NCBI GenBank assembly: GCA_965267485.1
Contig: OZ254080.1
Location: 62,001-126,000, forward strand
Origin: JANQJA01 sp965267485
Lineage (GTDB): Bacteria; Pseudomonadota; Gammaproteobacteria; Pseudomonadales; Azotimanducaceae
Length of the DNA: 64,000 bases
Reading direction: 5' to 3'
A model generated the notes under the pieces. It had not been told where the DNA came from and ran no database searches. It was given only the letters and a program-made list of their open reading frames with translations. How positions within the stretch are numbered: position 1 is the stretch's first letter; every line of letters starts with the position of its first letter. Of this stretch, positions 36,848-45,253 are shown in pieces. A program made the translations under genes and the position numbers.

Positions 36848-37117
36848 CTAGGGAACCTCTGAATAAATATGCACGAGCCTGGCTTTCAGCGGGTACGAAG
36901 GTCAAGGAGAGACTCCGAAGGAATGTCGAGAACATTTCGAGGAGGCTCGACGCCGAGATTCGTACCCGCTGAAAGCCCCGAAGGGCGTGGCCTTGCGTGC
37001 ACGGCTGGCTGCGTTGTTCCGCTTGCCAATATTCCCGATATTGGCTGCGCGAAACGCCTTGCAGCCGCACACGCAAGGTCACGCAGGCGCGCGCATATTT
37101 ATTCAGAGGTTCCCTAG
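36848..37117. mobile_element. 270-bp MITE-like element with 25-bp terminal inverted repeats
   Basis: Perfect 25-bp inverted repeats at 36848-36872 and 37093-37117 (outer bases ctagggaacctctgaataaa). The terminal ctag is itself palindromic and may be a target duplication. Inside, a second perfect 19-bp inverted repeat (36881-36899 and 36959-36977), a small palindrome (ccaatat/atattgg near 37026-37044) and imperfect gcaagg/cacgcaagg arms give nested hairpins. No transposase is encoded; the 82-codon frame inside is not gene-like. It starts 2 bp after the kinase stop and may also terminate transcription. Probably mobilised in trans. Confidence 0.8.
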
Positions 37118-37238
37118 ATCTCCAAAAGTGTGAACCGGTTCACGGTATTGGCGTGATCCAGTCCTCTAAGATCATCCTGTACCGTATTGAAGTTGCGGAT
37201 GGGCGATACATTTGATCAGTTTAGGACAATCTCGAGCG

Positions 37239-37715
37239 ATGATTGACGCTCCCCGTGAAAACACGGCGCGTCCTGCTACCCGGATCGAACTCGACAACGG
37301 GGTCAGTTTCTCTGTTGACGACTCAAGCCTGCCGCTGACGATCGGCCGTGATTCGAGCTGTGACATTCACATCAGCTCCGGCCACGTATCGCGCAAACAC
37401 TGCGAATTGTTCCTCAAGGACGGCAGGCTCTTCCTGAAGGACACCAGTTCCAACGGTACGACCGTGGATGACCGGCTCGTTCGCCAGTCCGCGGTCAATA
37501 TCGACCGCCGCACCCGCGTGCTGCTGGCCGATGAGATCAAGATGATCCTGACCCCGCTCGAAGACCGTTCGAGTGACTCCAACGCGCCTGAAACCGGCGC
37601 CAGACCCGCGAATAGCCAGGCAGACCGCCGCAACGGAAAAGACCGGCGCCAGCGCAACGTGATCGTCTCTTTTGATCGCCGCAGCGGCACCGGCGAGCGA
37701 CGCGCGGGCGAATAG
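37239..37715 (+). CDS. FHA-domain protein
   Basis: 158 residues from ATG 37239 (a TTG at 37212 is also in frame). One FHA domain, about residues 14-105: G-R-D at 36-38, S-R-K-H at 51-54 and S-N-G-T at 71-74 form the phosphothreonine-binding loops. The C-terminal tail is very basic with repeated RR pairs (ADRRNGKDRRQ, FDRRSGTGERRAGE). FHA domains read Ser/Thr phosphorylation; no Ser/Thr kinase is in the window. The MITE-like element separates it from the hybrid kinase. Confidence 0.88.
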   Translation: MIDAPRENTARPATRIELDNGVSFSVDDSSLPLTIGRDSSCDIHISSGHVSRKHCELFLKDGRLFLKDTSSNGTTVDDRLVRQSAVNIDRRTRVLLADEIKMILTPLEDRSSDSNAPETGARPANSQADRRNGKDRRQRNVIVSFDRRSGTGERRAGE

Positions 37716-37777
37716 CCGCTTACTTCCCTCTGAGCGCTGCCTTCTGGTGGTGCGTGCGTAAACCTTGGGTTTGGCAG

Positions 37778-37794
37778 TGCGCCAAAGTGGTGCG
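37778..37794 (+). promoter_or_regulatory. Putative NtrC-binding site
   Basis: tgcgccaaagtggtgcg matches the NtrC enhancer pattern TGCACC-N4-TGGTGCA at nearly all conserved positions, and lies 65-80 bp upstream of a sigma54-type promoter. Spacing and orientation fit NtrC control of the porin gene. Confidence 0.55.
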
Positions 37795-37858
37795 AAAAAT
37801 CACCCCGCGTTTCGCCAAGGTATCCACATATTTAACAAAATCAACGAGTTATTAATGT

Positions 37859-37874
37859 TGGCTTGATCGTTGCT
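37859..37874 (+). promoter_or_regulatory. Putative sigma54 promoter
   Basis: tggcttgatcgttgct fits TGGC-AC-N5-TTGC-W: the invariant GG (-24) and GC (-12) are correctly spaced, with mismatches only at the AC dinucleotide. Transcription would start near 37886, about 44 nt before the porin ATG. The surrounding DNA is AT-rich. Confidence 0.6.
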
Positions 37875-37929
37875 TGCGTATGACTGCCGAAACAATGCGA
37901 TATCTTTGATCACACAAAGGAGATTACGA

Positions 37930-38580
37930 ATGAAGGCAGTTTCAAAGGTCGTTGCAGGGGTGGCACTGGCCTCTTGTGCAATGTTCTCAACGAGCGCAAT
38001 GGCTGAAGTTTCTTACAACGTCGGCTATGCGTCCGAGTACCACTTCCGCGGCATCCTGCAGAAGGTGTCTTCTGCCAGTGGTGGTGTGGACTACGAAAAC
38101 GGTGGCTTCTACATCGGTACGTGGGCGGCTGACGTCGGTGACGGTCTCGAAGTCGACGGCTACTTCGGCTACGGCATCGAAACCGAAGGCGGCTTCTCGG
38201 CCAGCGTCGGTTTCACCGGCTACTACTACACCGGTGAGTTCGATGACACCTACCAGGAAGTGAACTTCAACTTCGGGTTTGGCCCGATCGGTCTGGAGTA
38301 CTCCGTGGGTACCTACGACAACTTCGGTGGTCCTGAGCAGGACTACGACTTCATTGCCATCTCCGGGGATGCTGGCAATGGCTTCTACGGCACGATCGGC
38401 GCGTTCGGTGACGACTTCGACGGTGAATACCTCGAACTCGGTTACGGCACGAGCCTGGCTGACATTGATATCGGTGTCGCCGCGATCTTCGCCAGCAAGG
38501 AACTTTCTGATCAGCTCGACTCCTCCGGCAATCCGACCGGCGGTGAGTCAATCGTCTTCACGATCGGCAAGAGCTGGTAA
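37930..38580 (+). CDS. TorF family putative porin
   Basis: 216 residues from ATG 37930 behind AAAGGAG. Signal peptide cleaved after S-A-M-A (about residue 25). The mature part, with YNVGYASEYHFRGI, YENGGFYIGTWAADVG and FNFGFGPIGLEYSVGTYD, is the TorF/Gcw_chp outer-membrane family and ends in ...FTIGKSW (terminal Trp). In other Proteobacteria this porin often neighbours glnK-amtB and nitrogen regulation, which fits the sigma54/NtrC-like sites found upstream here. A strong terminator follows. Confidence 0.9.
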   Translation: MKAVSKVVAGVALASCAMFSTSAMAEVSYNVGYASEYHFRGILQKVSSASGGVDYENGGFYIGTWAADVGDGLEVDGYFGYGIETEGGFSASVGFTGYYYTGEFDDTYQEVNFNFGFGPIGLEYSVGTYDNFGGPEQDYDFIAISGDAGNGFYGTIGAFGDDFDGEYLELGYGTSLADIDIGVAAIFASKELSDQLDSSGNPTGGESIVFTIGKSW

Positions 38581-38602
38581 GCGGGCATCTGCCTCGAACC
38601 AG

Positions 38603-38630
38603 AAAAGCGGCCTCCGGGCCGCTTTTTTTT
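38603..38630 (+). terminator. Rho-independent terminator of the porin gene
   Basis: 8-bp stem aagcggcc/ggccgctt with a tccg tetraloop, followed by an eight-base T tract, 25 bp after the porin stop. Confidence 0.95.
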
Positions 38631-38695
38631 GCCCATTGATTTTGGCCGGCGAAGCGGCGAACCTACGGCGCCTTCAGGAATGCCGGATTGAGTGA

Positions 38696-39490
38696 TTGAG
38701 CCTGATCGAACGTGCGGGTCTGTTCGCCATCAACGCGATGGCGCGGGGCACTCCCCTGGTGCGGGAGACGCTCTTCCATGGCGAGCACGAGCGCCACGCG
38801 CTCGACTGGTATCGTCTGCCTGATTCACCGAACGCGCCCGCGGTCATCTTCTTTTATGGGGGCAACTGGCGAAGCGGCCGTCGTCAGGATTACCGCTTCA
38901 TCGCGGATACGCTGGCGACCTTGGGCTGCGCATCCTTTATCGCTGATTATCGGCTCTACCCTCACGTGCGCTTCGGCGAGATCCTCGAGGACGCGATTGG
39001 CGCGACCCGCCTGGCGCTGTCGCAGCTGGGTGAGCAGCAGCCGGTCTTTCTGATGGGGCACTCAGCCGGTGCACAGATTGCTGCCCTGCTGTCACTCGAC
39101 CCGGCGCTGGTCGAGGGCCGCGAGCGAATCACCGGCATGATTGGCCTGGCGGGGCCGTATGACTTTTATCCGTTTTCGGAAGACGATCACTTTGACCTGT
39201 TCGGGCCCGAGGAGCACTACCCGCAATCACAACCGGTGAATTTTGTTCGCCCCGATGCGCCGGCGCTTTACCTGCTGCACGGACGTGAGGATAACCGCGT
39301 GCGCCGCGGTCACTCGAAGAGCCTGATGGAGAAACAGCAGGCTGTCGGCGGCAGGGCCGAGCGGGAGGTCTATGACGACCTGGGCCACGTCGACATTCTG
39401 CTCGAGTTCATCCGCCCACGCCGTGCCCGGTCGCCGGTTGTGCGTGACGTTCGCGCCTTTATCAACTCGCTGGCCCCTCCCTCGTGCTGA
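38696..39490 (+). CDS. Alpha/beta hydrolase (BD-FAE-like)
   Basis: 264 residues if the TTG at 38696 is used; it is the first codon after an in-frame TGA, and no better start precedes ATG 38738. Motifs: oxyanion FFYGGNWRSGRRQDY, nucleophile G-H-S-A-G-A, acid in HGREDNRV, His in DDLGHVD. The G-G-N-W oxyanion loop resembles kynurenine formamidase/BD-FAE-type hydrolases. Cytoplasmic; substrate unknown. Convergent with the HPPD gene, whose end lies 2 bp away. Confidence 0.8.
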   Translation: MSLIERAGLFAINAMARGTPLVRETLFHGEHERHALDWYRLPDSPNAPAVIFFYGGNWRSGRRQDYRFIADTLATLGCASFIADYRLYPHVRFGEILEDAIGATRLALSQLGEQQPVFLMGHSAGAQIAALLSLDPALVEGRERITGMIGLAGPYDFYPFSEDDHFDLFGPEEHYPQSQPVNFVRPDAPALYLLHGREDNRVRRGHSKSLMEKQQAVGGRAEREVYDDLGHVDILLEFIRPRRARSPVVRDVRAFINSLAPPSC

Positions 39491-39492
39491 AC

Positions 39493-40560
39493 TCAGCTTT
39501 TGCCGCTTCGCCTGAGCTGGTCGCGCTCCATTGACTCGAACAGCGCCTGGAAGTTGCCTTCGCCGAAGCCCTCATCGCGCTTGCGCTGGATGAACTCGAA
39601 GAAGATCGGCCCGATCAGGTTCTCCGAGAAGATCTGGAGCAGCAGTTTGACGTCGCCATCCCCGGTCGACCCGTCCAGCAGAATGCCGCGGCTCGACAGC
39701 TCGTCGACGTTCTCGCCATGCCCGGGCAATCGCTCGTCGAGCATCTCGTAGTATGTGTCGGGCGGTGGCTCCAGAAATGGCACGCCCCGCTCGGCAAGCC
39801 TGTCGAGCGTTGCCTTCAGGTCGTCACAGGCGAATGCGATATGCTGGATGCCCTCGCCGTTGTACTGCATGAGGTACTCCTCAATCTGGCCCTCTTCGGC
39901 GCCGCGGGCCTCCTCATTCAGCGGAATCCGGATCTTGCCGTCGGGCGCCGTCATCGCGCGTGAGACCAGCCCGGTTTGCTGCCCGCGAATATCGAACTTC
40001 CGGATCTCGCGAAAGTTGAACAGTTTCTCGTAGTAGCTCGCCCAGTAGTCCATGCGCCCGCGATAGACGTTGTGGGTCAGGTGATCGATCACCTTGAAAC
40101 CCACCCCCTCCGGCCGGCGGGGAACATCGTCGTAGAACTCAAAGTCGATGTCGTAGATGCTCACGCCGTCGTCGTAGCGGTCGATCAGGTAGAGCGGGGC
40201 ACCGCCGATCCCCCGAATCGCGGGCAGGCGCAGTTCCATTGGCCCGGTCGGTATCTCGACAGGCTGTGCGCCGCGCTCCAGCGCGAGATGATACGCCCGG
40301 TGGGCATCATGAACGCGAAAGGCGAGGCCGCAGGCCGACGGCCCGTGTTCCTCGGCGAAATACATCGCAATGCTTCTGGGTTCGTAGTTGATGATGAAAT
40401 TGACGTCTCCCTGACGCCACAGGAACGCGGCCTTGGACCGATGTCGGGCAACTTGCACAAAGCCGAGCTTCTCGAAAACGGGTTCCAGTAACCCTTCGCT
40501 CGGCGCGGAAAACTCGACGAATTCGAAGCCATCAAGACCCATGGGGTTCGCGTGGTCCAT
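39493..40560 (-). CDS. hppD: 4-hydroxyphenylpyruvate dioxygenase
   Basis: 355 residues, the usual length. Two vicinal-oxygen-chelate modules; iron ligands are His in IDHLTHNV, His in GIQHIAFACDD and Glu in FFEFIQRKRDEGFGEGN, all diagnostic of HPPD. It converts 4-hydroxyphenylpyruvate to homogentisate in tyrosine breakdown or pyomelanin formation. It diverges from the phenylalanine hydroxylase gene across about 50 bp, so both are likely controlled by one operator region. No homogentisate dioxygenase gene is in the window. Confidence 0.97.
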   Translation of the reverse strand: MDHANPMGLDGFEFVEFSAPSEGLLEPVFEKLGFVQVARHRSKAAFLWRQGDVNFIINYEPRSIAMYFAEEHGPSACGLAFRVHDAHRAYHLALERGAQPVEIPTGPMELRLPAIRGIGGAPLYLIDRYDDGVSIYDIDFEFYDDVPRRPEGVGFKVIDHLTHNVYRGRMDYWASYYEKLFNFREIRKFDIRGQQTGLVSRAMTAPDGKIRIPLNEEARGAEEGQIEEYLMQYNGEGIQHIAFACDDLKATLDRLAERGVPFLEPPPDTYYEMLDERLPGHGENVDELSSRGILLDGSTGDGDVKLLLQIFSENLIGPIFFEFIQRKRDEGFGEGNFQALFESMERDQLRRSGKS

Positions 40561-40614
40561 CGTCTAAACTCCTCGGTGTGTATGCCTCGATTATAAAGGT
40601 TCGGGAGAGTGGCT

Positions 40615-41817
40615 GTGGCCAGTGACCGCCGACTGTCGATGCTGATGCAGCTCGACGACAAGCCGGGCGCGCTTGAAGCGGCGCTCGGCGTGTTTCGCCA
40701 GCACGGTGTGAACCTCACGCACATCGAGTCGCGGCCATCCCGTGGCGATACGTTCGACTTCTATGTGGACTGCGAGGGCGCGCGGGGTGAGCCCGGCGTC
40801 GAGGCGGTGGTCAAGGCGCTGGGCGGCGGCCGCACGCAGCTCTTTGTGCTCGATGACAAGGAAGTGCCCTGGTTCCCGAGACACGTCGCGGAACTCGATC
40901 GCATCGCAAACGACACACTCGACGCCGGTGACGCGCTCGAATCCGATCATCCGGGCTTCAACGACAGCGCATACCGCGAGCGACGTGCCGAGATTGACGC
41001 GCTTGCGCGCTCGTACCGCTGGGGCGACCCGGTTCCGCACATCGAATACACGGCCCAGGAAGTCGACACGTGGCGCGAGATTCATGATGCACTCACCCCG
41101 CTGCACGAGCGCTTCGCCTGCCCACAGTATTTGCGGGCAAAGGCCGATCTCGAACGGGAGTGCGGCCTTTCATCACGAACGATTCCACAGGGGCGCGACG
41201 TCAGCGAGTTCCTCCATGCCCGCACCGGCTTTCGTATCTGGCCGGTTGCTGGCCTGCTCAGTGCCCGCCACTTCCTCAGCGGACTGGCTTACCGCATCTT
41301 CTTCTCGACCCAGTACATTCGTCACCACAGCAAACCGCTCTATACGCCGGAGCCGGACGTTTGCCATGAACTCATCGGACACGCGCCAATGTTCGCTGAT
41401 GCCGCGTTTGCGGATCTGTCACAGGAGATCGGCCTCGCGAGTCTCGGTGCAAGTGATACTGAAATCGAACGCCTCGCCCGCTGCTACTGGTTCTCCGTGG
41501 AGTTTGGCCTGCTCGGAGAGCCCGGCGACTACAAAGCGTATGGCGCGGGGTTGCTATCGAGCTTCGGTGAGCTGGAGTACGCCTGCACCGGCCAGGCCGA
41601 CGCCTACCTTGACTGGCAGCCGGCGCAAGCCGCGACCACTGACTATCCAATCACTGACTACCAGCCGCGCTACTTTGTGGCCGCTTCGATGCAGCAGGCA
41701 CGGGCCCGAATGCGGCAGTACTGCCGTGACCTGCCGCGACCCTTCTACGCGCGCTACAACCCGACCACCGAAAGCATCTGGGTTGACCGCGCGGTTCATC
41801 GCACCGACTCGCAATAA
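40615..41817 (+). CDS. phhA: Aromatic amino acid (phenylalanine) 4-hydroxylase with ACT domain
   Basis: 400 residues. An N-terminal ACT domain (about 8-75; LMQLDDKPGALEAALGVFRQHGVNLTHIESRPS) precedes the catalytic core. Iron ligands His-His-Glu appear in PDVCHELIGHAPMF and the YWFSVEFGL segment. Most bacterial phenylalanine hydroxylases lack the ACT regulatory domain, so this eukaryote-like architecture suggests Phe-dependent allostery. It makes tyrosine from phenylalanine with tetrahydropterin. GTG 40615 was chosen over GTG 40609 because GGGAG (40603-40607) is correctly spaced only for the former. Confidence 0.95.
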   Translation: MASDRRLSMLMQLDDKPGALEAALGVFRQHGVNLTHIESRPSRGDTFDFYVDCEGARGEPGVEAVVKALGGGRTQLFVLDDKEVPWFPRHVAELDRIANDTLDAGDALESDHPGFNDSAYRERRAEIDALARSYRWGDPVPHIEYTAQEVDTWREIHDALTPLHERFACPQYLRAKADLERECGLSSRTIPQGRDVSEFLHARTGFRIWPVAGLLSARHFLSGLAYRIFFSTQYIRHHSKPLYTPEPDVCHELIGHAPMFADAAFADLSQEIGLASLGASDTEIERLARCYWFSVEFGLLGEPGDYKAYGAGLLSSFGELEYACTGQADAYLDWQPAQAATTDYPITDYQPRYFVAASMQQARARMRQYCRDLPRPFYARYNPTTESIWVDRAVHRTDSQ

Positions 41818-41830
41818 CAGGATATCGCCC

Positions 41831-42670
41831 ATGGAACAGCTCGCCGAAAACCGTGTATTTGACGGAAGGCAGATTCAACTGCGTCACCCCTCGGCGACGG
41901 TCAACTGCGACATGACGTTCTCGATCTTCCTCCCCGCGGCCTCCGCCGATGGCCCGGTGCCGGTGCTCTACTGGCTGTCCGGCCTGACCTGCACCGACCA
42001 GAACTTTGTCACCAAGGCAGGCGCCCAGGCCGTTGCGGCGCGCCATGGCATTGCCGTCGTGTGTCCGGATACCAGCCCGCGCGGCAACGACGTGCCGGAT
42101 GACCCGGAGGGCGCCTATGATTTCGGGCTGGGTGCGGGCTTCTACGTCAACGCCACTGAAGCGCCATGGTCGACGCACTACCGCATGTTTGACTATGTCG
42201 CCGAAGAATTGCCGGCGCTGATCTCAGCGAACTTTCCGGTCGACATCTCCAGACAGTCGATCTCAGGCCACTCAATGGGCGGGCACGGGGCGCTCGTCAT
42301 TGCCATGCAGCGGCCCGGCCAGTACCGCTCGGTCTCGGCTTTTGCTCCGATCGCGAATCCAACGCAGTGCCCCTGGGGCCACAAGGCATTCGGCCACTAT
42401 CTTGGCGATGATCGCTCGACGTGGGAGGCCTACGATGCGGCGCTGCTGATCCGTCAGGGCAAGCTTTCAGTTCCTGCGCTCGTCGACCAGGGCGATGCCG
42501 ACAATTTCCTCGAAGAGCAGCTGAAGCCGCAGGCGCTCGTCGATGCGGGCGAAGAAGCCGGCGCTTCACTCGAGCTGCGAATGCAGCCGGGCTACGATCA
42601 CTCCTACTTCTTCATTGCCACCTTCATCGGTGATCATCTCGACTTCCATGCCCGGCATCTTGGCGGCTAG
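41831..42670 (+). CDS. fghA: S-formylglutathione hydrolase
   Basis: 279 residues from ATG 41831. Esterase-D-family sequence: LYWLSGLTCTDQNFVTKAGAQ, PDTSPRGNDVPDDPEGAYDFG, nucleophile in ISGHSMGGHGAL, acid in DQGDADNFL and His in PGYDHSYFFIATF. It releases formate and glutathione in formaldehyde detoxification. It follows phhA by 13 bp; the usual partner, glutathione-dependent formaldehyde dehydrogenase, is not adjacent. The same frame is open upstream to 40742 without being coding, because it lies inside phhA. Confidence 0.96.
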   Translation: MEQLAENRVFDGRQIQLRHPSATVNCDMTFSIFLPAASADGPVPVLYWLSGLTCTDQNFVTKAGAQAVAARHGIAVVCPDTSPRGNDVPDDPEGAYDFGLGAGFYVNATEAPWSTHYRMFDYVAEELPALISANFPVDISRQSISGHSMGGHGALVIAMQRPGQYRSVSAFAPIANPTQCPWGHKAFGHYLGDDRSTWEAYDAALLIRQGKLSVPALVDQGDADNFLEEQLKPQALVDAGEEAGASLELRMQPGYDHSYFFIATFIGDHLDFHARHLGG

Positions 42671-43728
42671 CGCTCGTCCAGCCTGACAACACGGTTCTCG
42701 GCGATTGAGCGATGTGCCGCGATACCGATGGCCACAGAGGCGAGACCGTCGTGCGCCGTGACCCTGGCCGTGCTGCCCGCGCGGATTGCTGCGATGAAGT
42801 CGAGGTGTTCCAGATAGCTCGCGCCGTGGTGGTAGCCGACGTGCTGTACGCGCGCGTCGTTCGCAGCATCTCGCGTTTTGACCTCTCGCGTTGATCTGAG
42901 GCCAAAGCGCAACTCGCCGTCCGGCACATTGACCTCCAGTTTGCCAATGTCGCCGACCGCGCACAGTTCCTGTTCGTTCTTCGACCCCTCGGCAAACATG
43001 CAGAGATCGAGATGCGCCCGAACGCCACCTTCGTAGTCGATGATGACGAAGGCGTTATCGAGGATATCCGGCGTCTCGCCATCGTAGCGCTCGTCCAGGT
43101 GATTCACGTCCTGCCCGCCGGAGGCGAATACCTGTACGGGCTGCCGGCCGGTCGCGAGATTCATCAGGTCGAAGAAGTGGCAGCACTTCTCGACGAGCGT
43201 TCCTCCGGTATTGCGATTGAATCGGTTCCAGTCGTCGACCTTGCGCAGGAACGGAAAGCGATGTTCACGAATAGAGAACATCTTCAGCGAGCCCACGTCG
43301 GGTAGTGCCGCCAGGAACGCCCGGATCGGCGGCATATAGCGATACTCGAGCCCCACCCAGAACACGCCTGCGTGCTGGCTTGCCCGTTCGACGATTGCTT
43401 CGCAGTCCGCGATGGTCGTACACATCGGCTTCTCGACGAGGATGTGAAGGGGCGTATCGAGAAGATCCTGGAGTACCGCATGATGCGTATGGTTCGGCGT
43501 TGCGACGACGACGGCGTCTACGAGCCCGGATGCGATCAGCTCGCGGTGATCCTCGAACGCGGCGGGCGGATGATCGTCAGGACATGCCTTCTCGGCCCAG
43601 ACCCTTGATCGCTCGTTCGGGTCGGCGATTGCTGTCACGACGGCGTCATCGATCGCGTTGATGTTGCGGATGTGCTCGCAGCCCATCATGCCTGACCCGA
43701 TGATGCCGTAGCGAATTGTGTCTGCCAT
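42667..43728 (-). CDS. Gfo/Idh/MocA family oxidoreductase
   Basis: 353 residues from ATG 43728. Rossmann motif G-I-I-G-S-G-M-M-G near the start, then the family signature VEKPMCTTIADCEAIV (E-K-P) and a C-terminal alpha/beta substrate domain with NRNTGGTLVEKCCHFFDL. Binds NAD(P) and oxidises or reduces a sugar-like or polyol substrate; which one is unknown. Convergent with fghA (4-bp overlap) and divergent from the M81 peptidase gene. Confidence 0.93.
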   Translation of the reverse strand: MADTIRYGIIGSGMMGCEHIRNINAIDDAVVTAIADPNERSRVWAEKACPDDHPPAAFEDHRELIASGLVDAVVVATPNHTHHAVLQDLLDTPLHILVEKPMCTTIADCEAIVERASQHAGVFWVGLEYRYMPPIRAFLAALPDVGSLKMFSIREHRFPFLRKVDDWNRFNRNTGGTLVEKCCHFFDLMNLATGRQPVQVFASGGQDVNHLDERYDGETPDILDNAFVIIDYEGGVRAHLDLCMFAEGSKNEQELCAVGDIGKLEVNVPDGELRFGLRSTREVKTRDAANDARVQHVGYHHGASYLEHLDFIAAIRAGSTARVTAHDGLASVAIGIAAHRSIAENRVVRLDER

Positions 43729-43795
43729 TGTCCCGACTCGAACCTGATTGCGATTACTATAGGGTATCAATGCACAGACGGGGGTGGACATCAAA

Positions 43796-45253
43796 ATGAG
43801 AATCGCGATTGCCGGAATCGTTCATGAGACCAACACCTATTGTCGGGACCAGACGCCGGCCACAGATTTTCATCAGCGGCGCGGCGAGCGCCTGTTTCGC
43901 CTGCGGGGCACCGAGACGAGCGTCGGCGGTGCTGTCGATGCGTGCGAAGCTGCCGGTGACGTCGAGATCGTGCCGCTGCTGGTCGCGAGCGCGCAGCCCT
44001 CGGGCACAATCGCGCGAGAGGCATACGATGGCTTCAGGCAGGAGATCCTCGAGGGGCTCGCGGCGGCCATGCCACTCGACGGCGTGTTTCTCGATCTGCA
44101 CGGTGCCGGCGTCGTCGACGGCATCGACGATCTGGAAGGCGACCTGACGACCGCGATTCGTGACCTGCTTGGCCCGGGCGTCCCGATGGTGGCGACGTTT
44201 GATCTGCACGGTAACGTCACACAGCAGATGGCCGATGCGCTCGACGGCGTCTTTGCGTGCCATCACTATCCGCACATTGATCTTCACCTGCGGGCCGCCG
44301 AATGCATCGACCTCATTCGCCGCATGCACGAGACCGGCCTGCGTACGGCGATTCACGTTGAGCCTGTGCCCATGCTGTTGCCGACGACAACGACCTTCGA
44401 AGGCATTGGCCAGCTAATGCTGGAACAGGTGCTCGAAGCGGAACAGCAGGGTGGTGTCATCGACATCAGCTGGTTCCACGGGTTTCCCTATACTGATGTC
44501 CCGCACATCGGCAGCTACCTCGTGGTGACGACAGATGGGGATGCCGCGCTGGCGCAATCCATCGCGGCAGAGGTTGCACAGTCGCTGTGGGATCTGCGTG
44601 AACAGTTTCGGCCGAGGAGCCTCTCTGCCGAAGAAGCCATCGCAGAGGCGCTGGCCATCAAGGCGAAGCCCGTGGTCATCAACGAAACGTCCGACAACTG
44701 CGGGGGAGGCACGCCTGGCGATGGGACCCACCTGCTGCGGGCGATGATCGAGGCGAAACTCGAGCGTGCCTGCTTTGGCTTCATTGTCGACCCGGCGGTC
44801 GCCACGCAGGCTCATGAGGCAGGTGTCGGCGCCGAAATCGAGGTGAATCTCGGCGGCAAGTACGACGAGTTACACGGCGCTCCCATTGCCGCGAAAGCGT
44901 ACGTCAAAGCGTTGCATGACGGGCGTCTGACCATGCGCGCCATGATGAAGGGCTCGCCGCTCAACCTGGGCAGGATGGCACGGCTGGTCATTGAGGGGAT
45001 TGATGTCGTCGTTGCATCAAACCGTTCGCAGACCTTTGATGTCGGCCCGTTCCTCGCCGTTGGTATCGATGTGACGGAGTACGATACCGTCGCACTCAAG
45101 TCATCCAATCACTTTCGCGCAGGATTCACTGAACTGGCTGGCGCCATCGTCACGGCAGATACCCCGGGGCTGACGACACATCAGATCCAGGTATTCGAGC
45201 GAAAGCGGGCGAACCACAAGCTCTGGCCCATCGACGCGGACGCGGCCTACTGA
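43796..45253 (+). CDS. M81 family (MlrC-like) metallopeptidase
   Basis: 485 residues from ATG 43796 (GTG 43784 also in frame). Starts RIAIAGIVHETNTYC, with metal-site motifs HETN, DLHGAG and DLHGNVT, plus FACHHYPHIDLH and NETSDNCGGGTPGDGTH, as in microcystinase C and its relatives. The family hydrolyses small peptides; many members have no known substrate. The 3' end overlaps the convergent FAD-oxidase gene. Confidence 0.92.
   Translation: MRIAIAGIVHETNTYCRDQTPATDFHQRRGERLFRLRGTETSVGGAVDACEAAGDVEIVPLLVASAQPSGTIAREAYDGFRQEILEGLAAAMPLDGVFLDLHGAGVVDGIDDLEGDLTTAIRDLLGPGVPMVATFDLHGNVTQQMADALDGVFACHHYPHIDLHLRAAECIDLIRRMHETGLRTAIHVEPVPMLLPTTTTFEGIGQLMLEQVLEAEQQGGVIDISWFHGFPYTDVPHIGSYLVVTTDGDAALAQSIAAEVAQSLWDLREQFRPRSLSAEEAIAEALAIKAKPVVINETSDNCGGGTPGDGTHLLRAMIEAKLERACFGFIVDPAVATQAHEAGVGAEIEVNLGGKYDELHGAPIAAKAYVKALHDGRLTMRAMMKGSPLNLGRMARLVIEGIDVVVASNRSQTFDVGPFLAVGIDVTEYDTVALKSSNHFRAGFTELAGAIVTADTPGLTTHQIQVFERKRANHKLWPIDADAAY

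Noticed and set aside
36869..37117. 82-codon ORF inside the MITE-like element
   Set aside because: Covers the inverted repeats, has no homology and no start signal; an accident of the repeat.
40742..41830. N-terminal 363 codons of the frame containing fghA
   Set aside because: Out-of-frame reading of phhA; S/T/R-rich and unlike protein. The real fghA starts at 41831.
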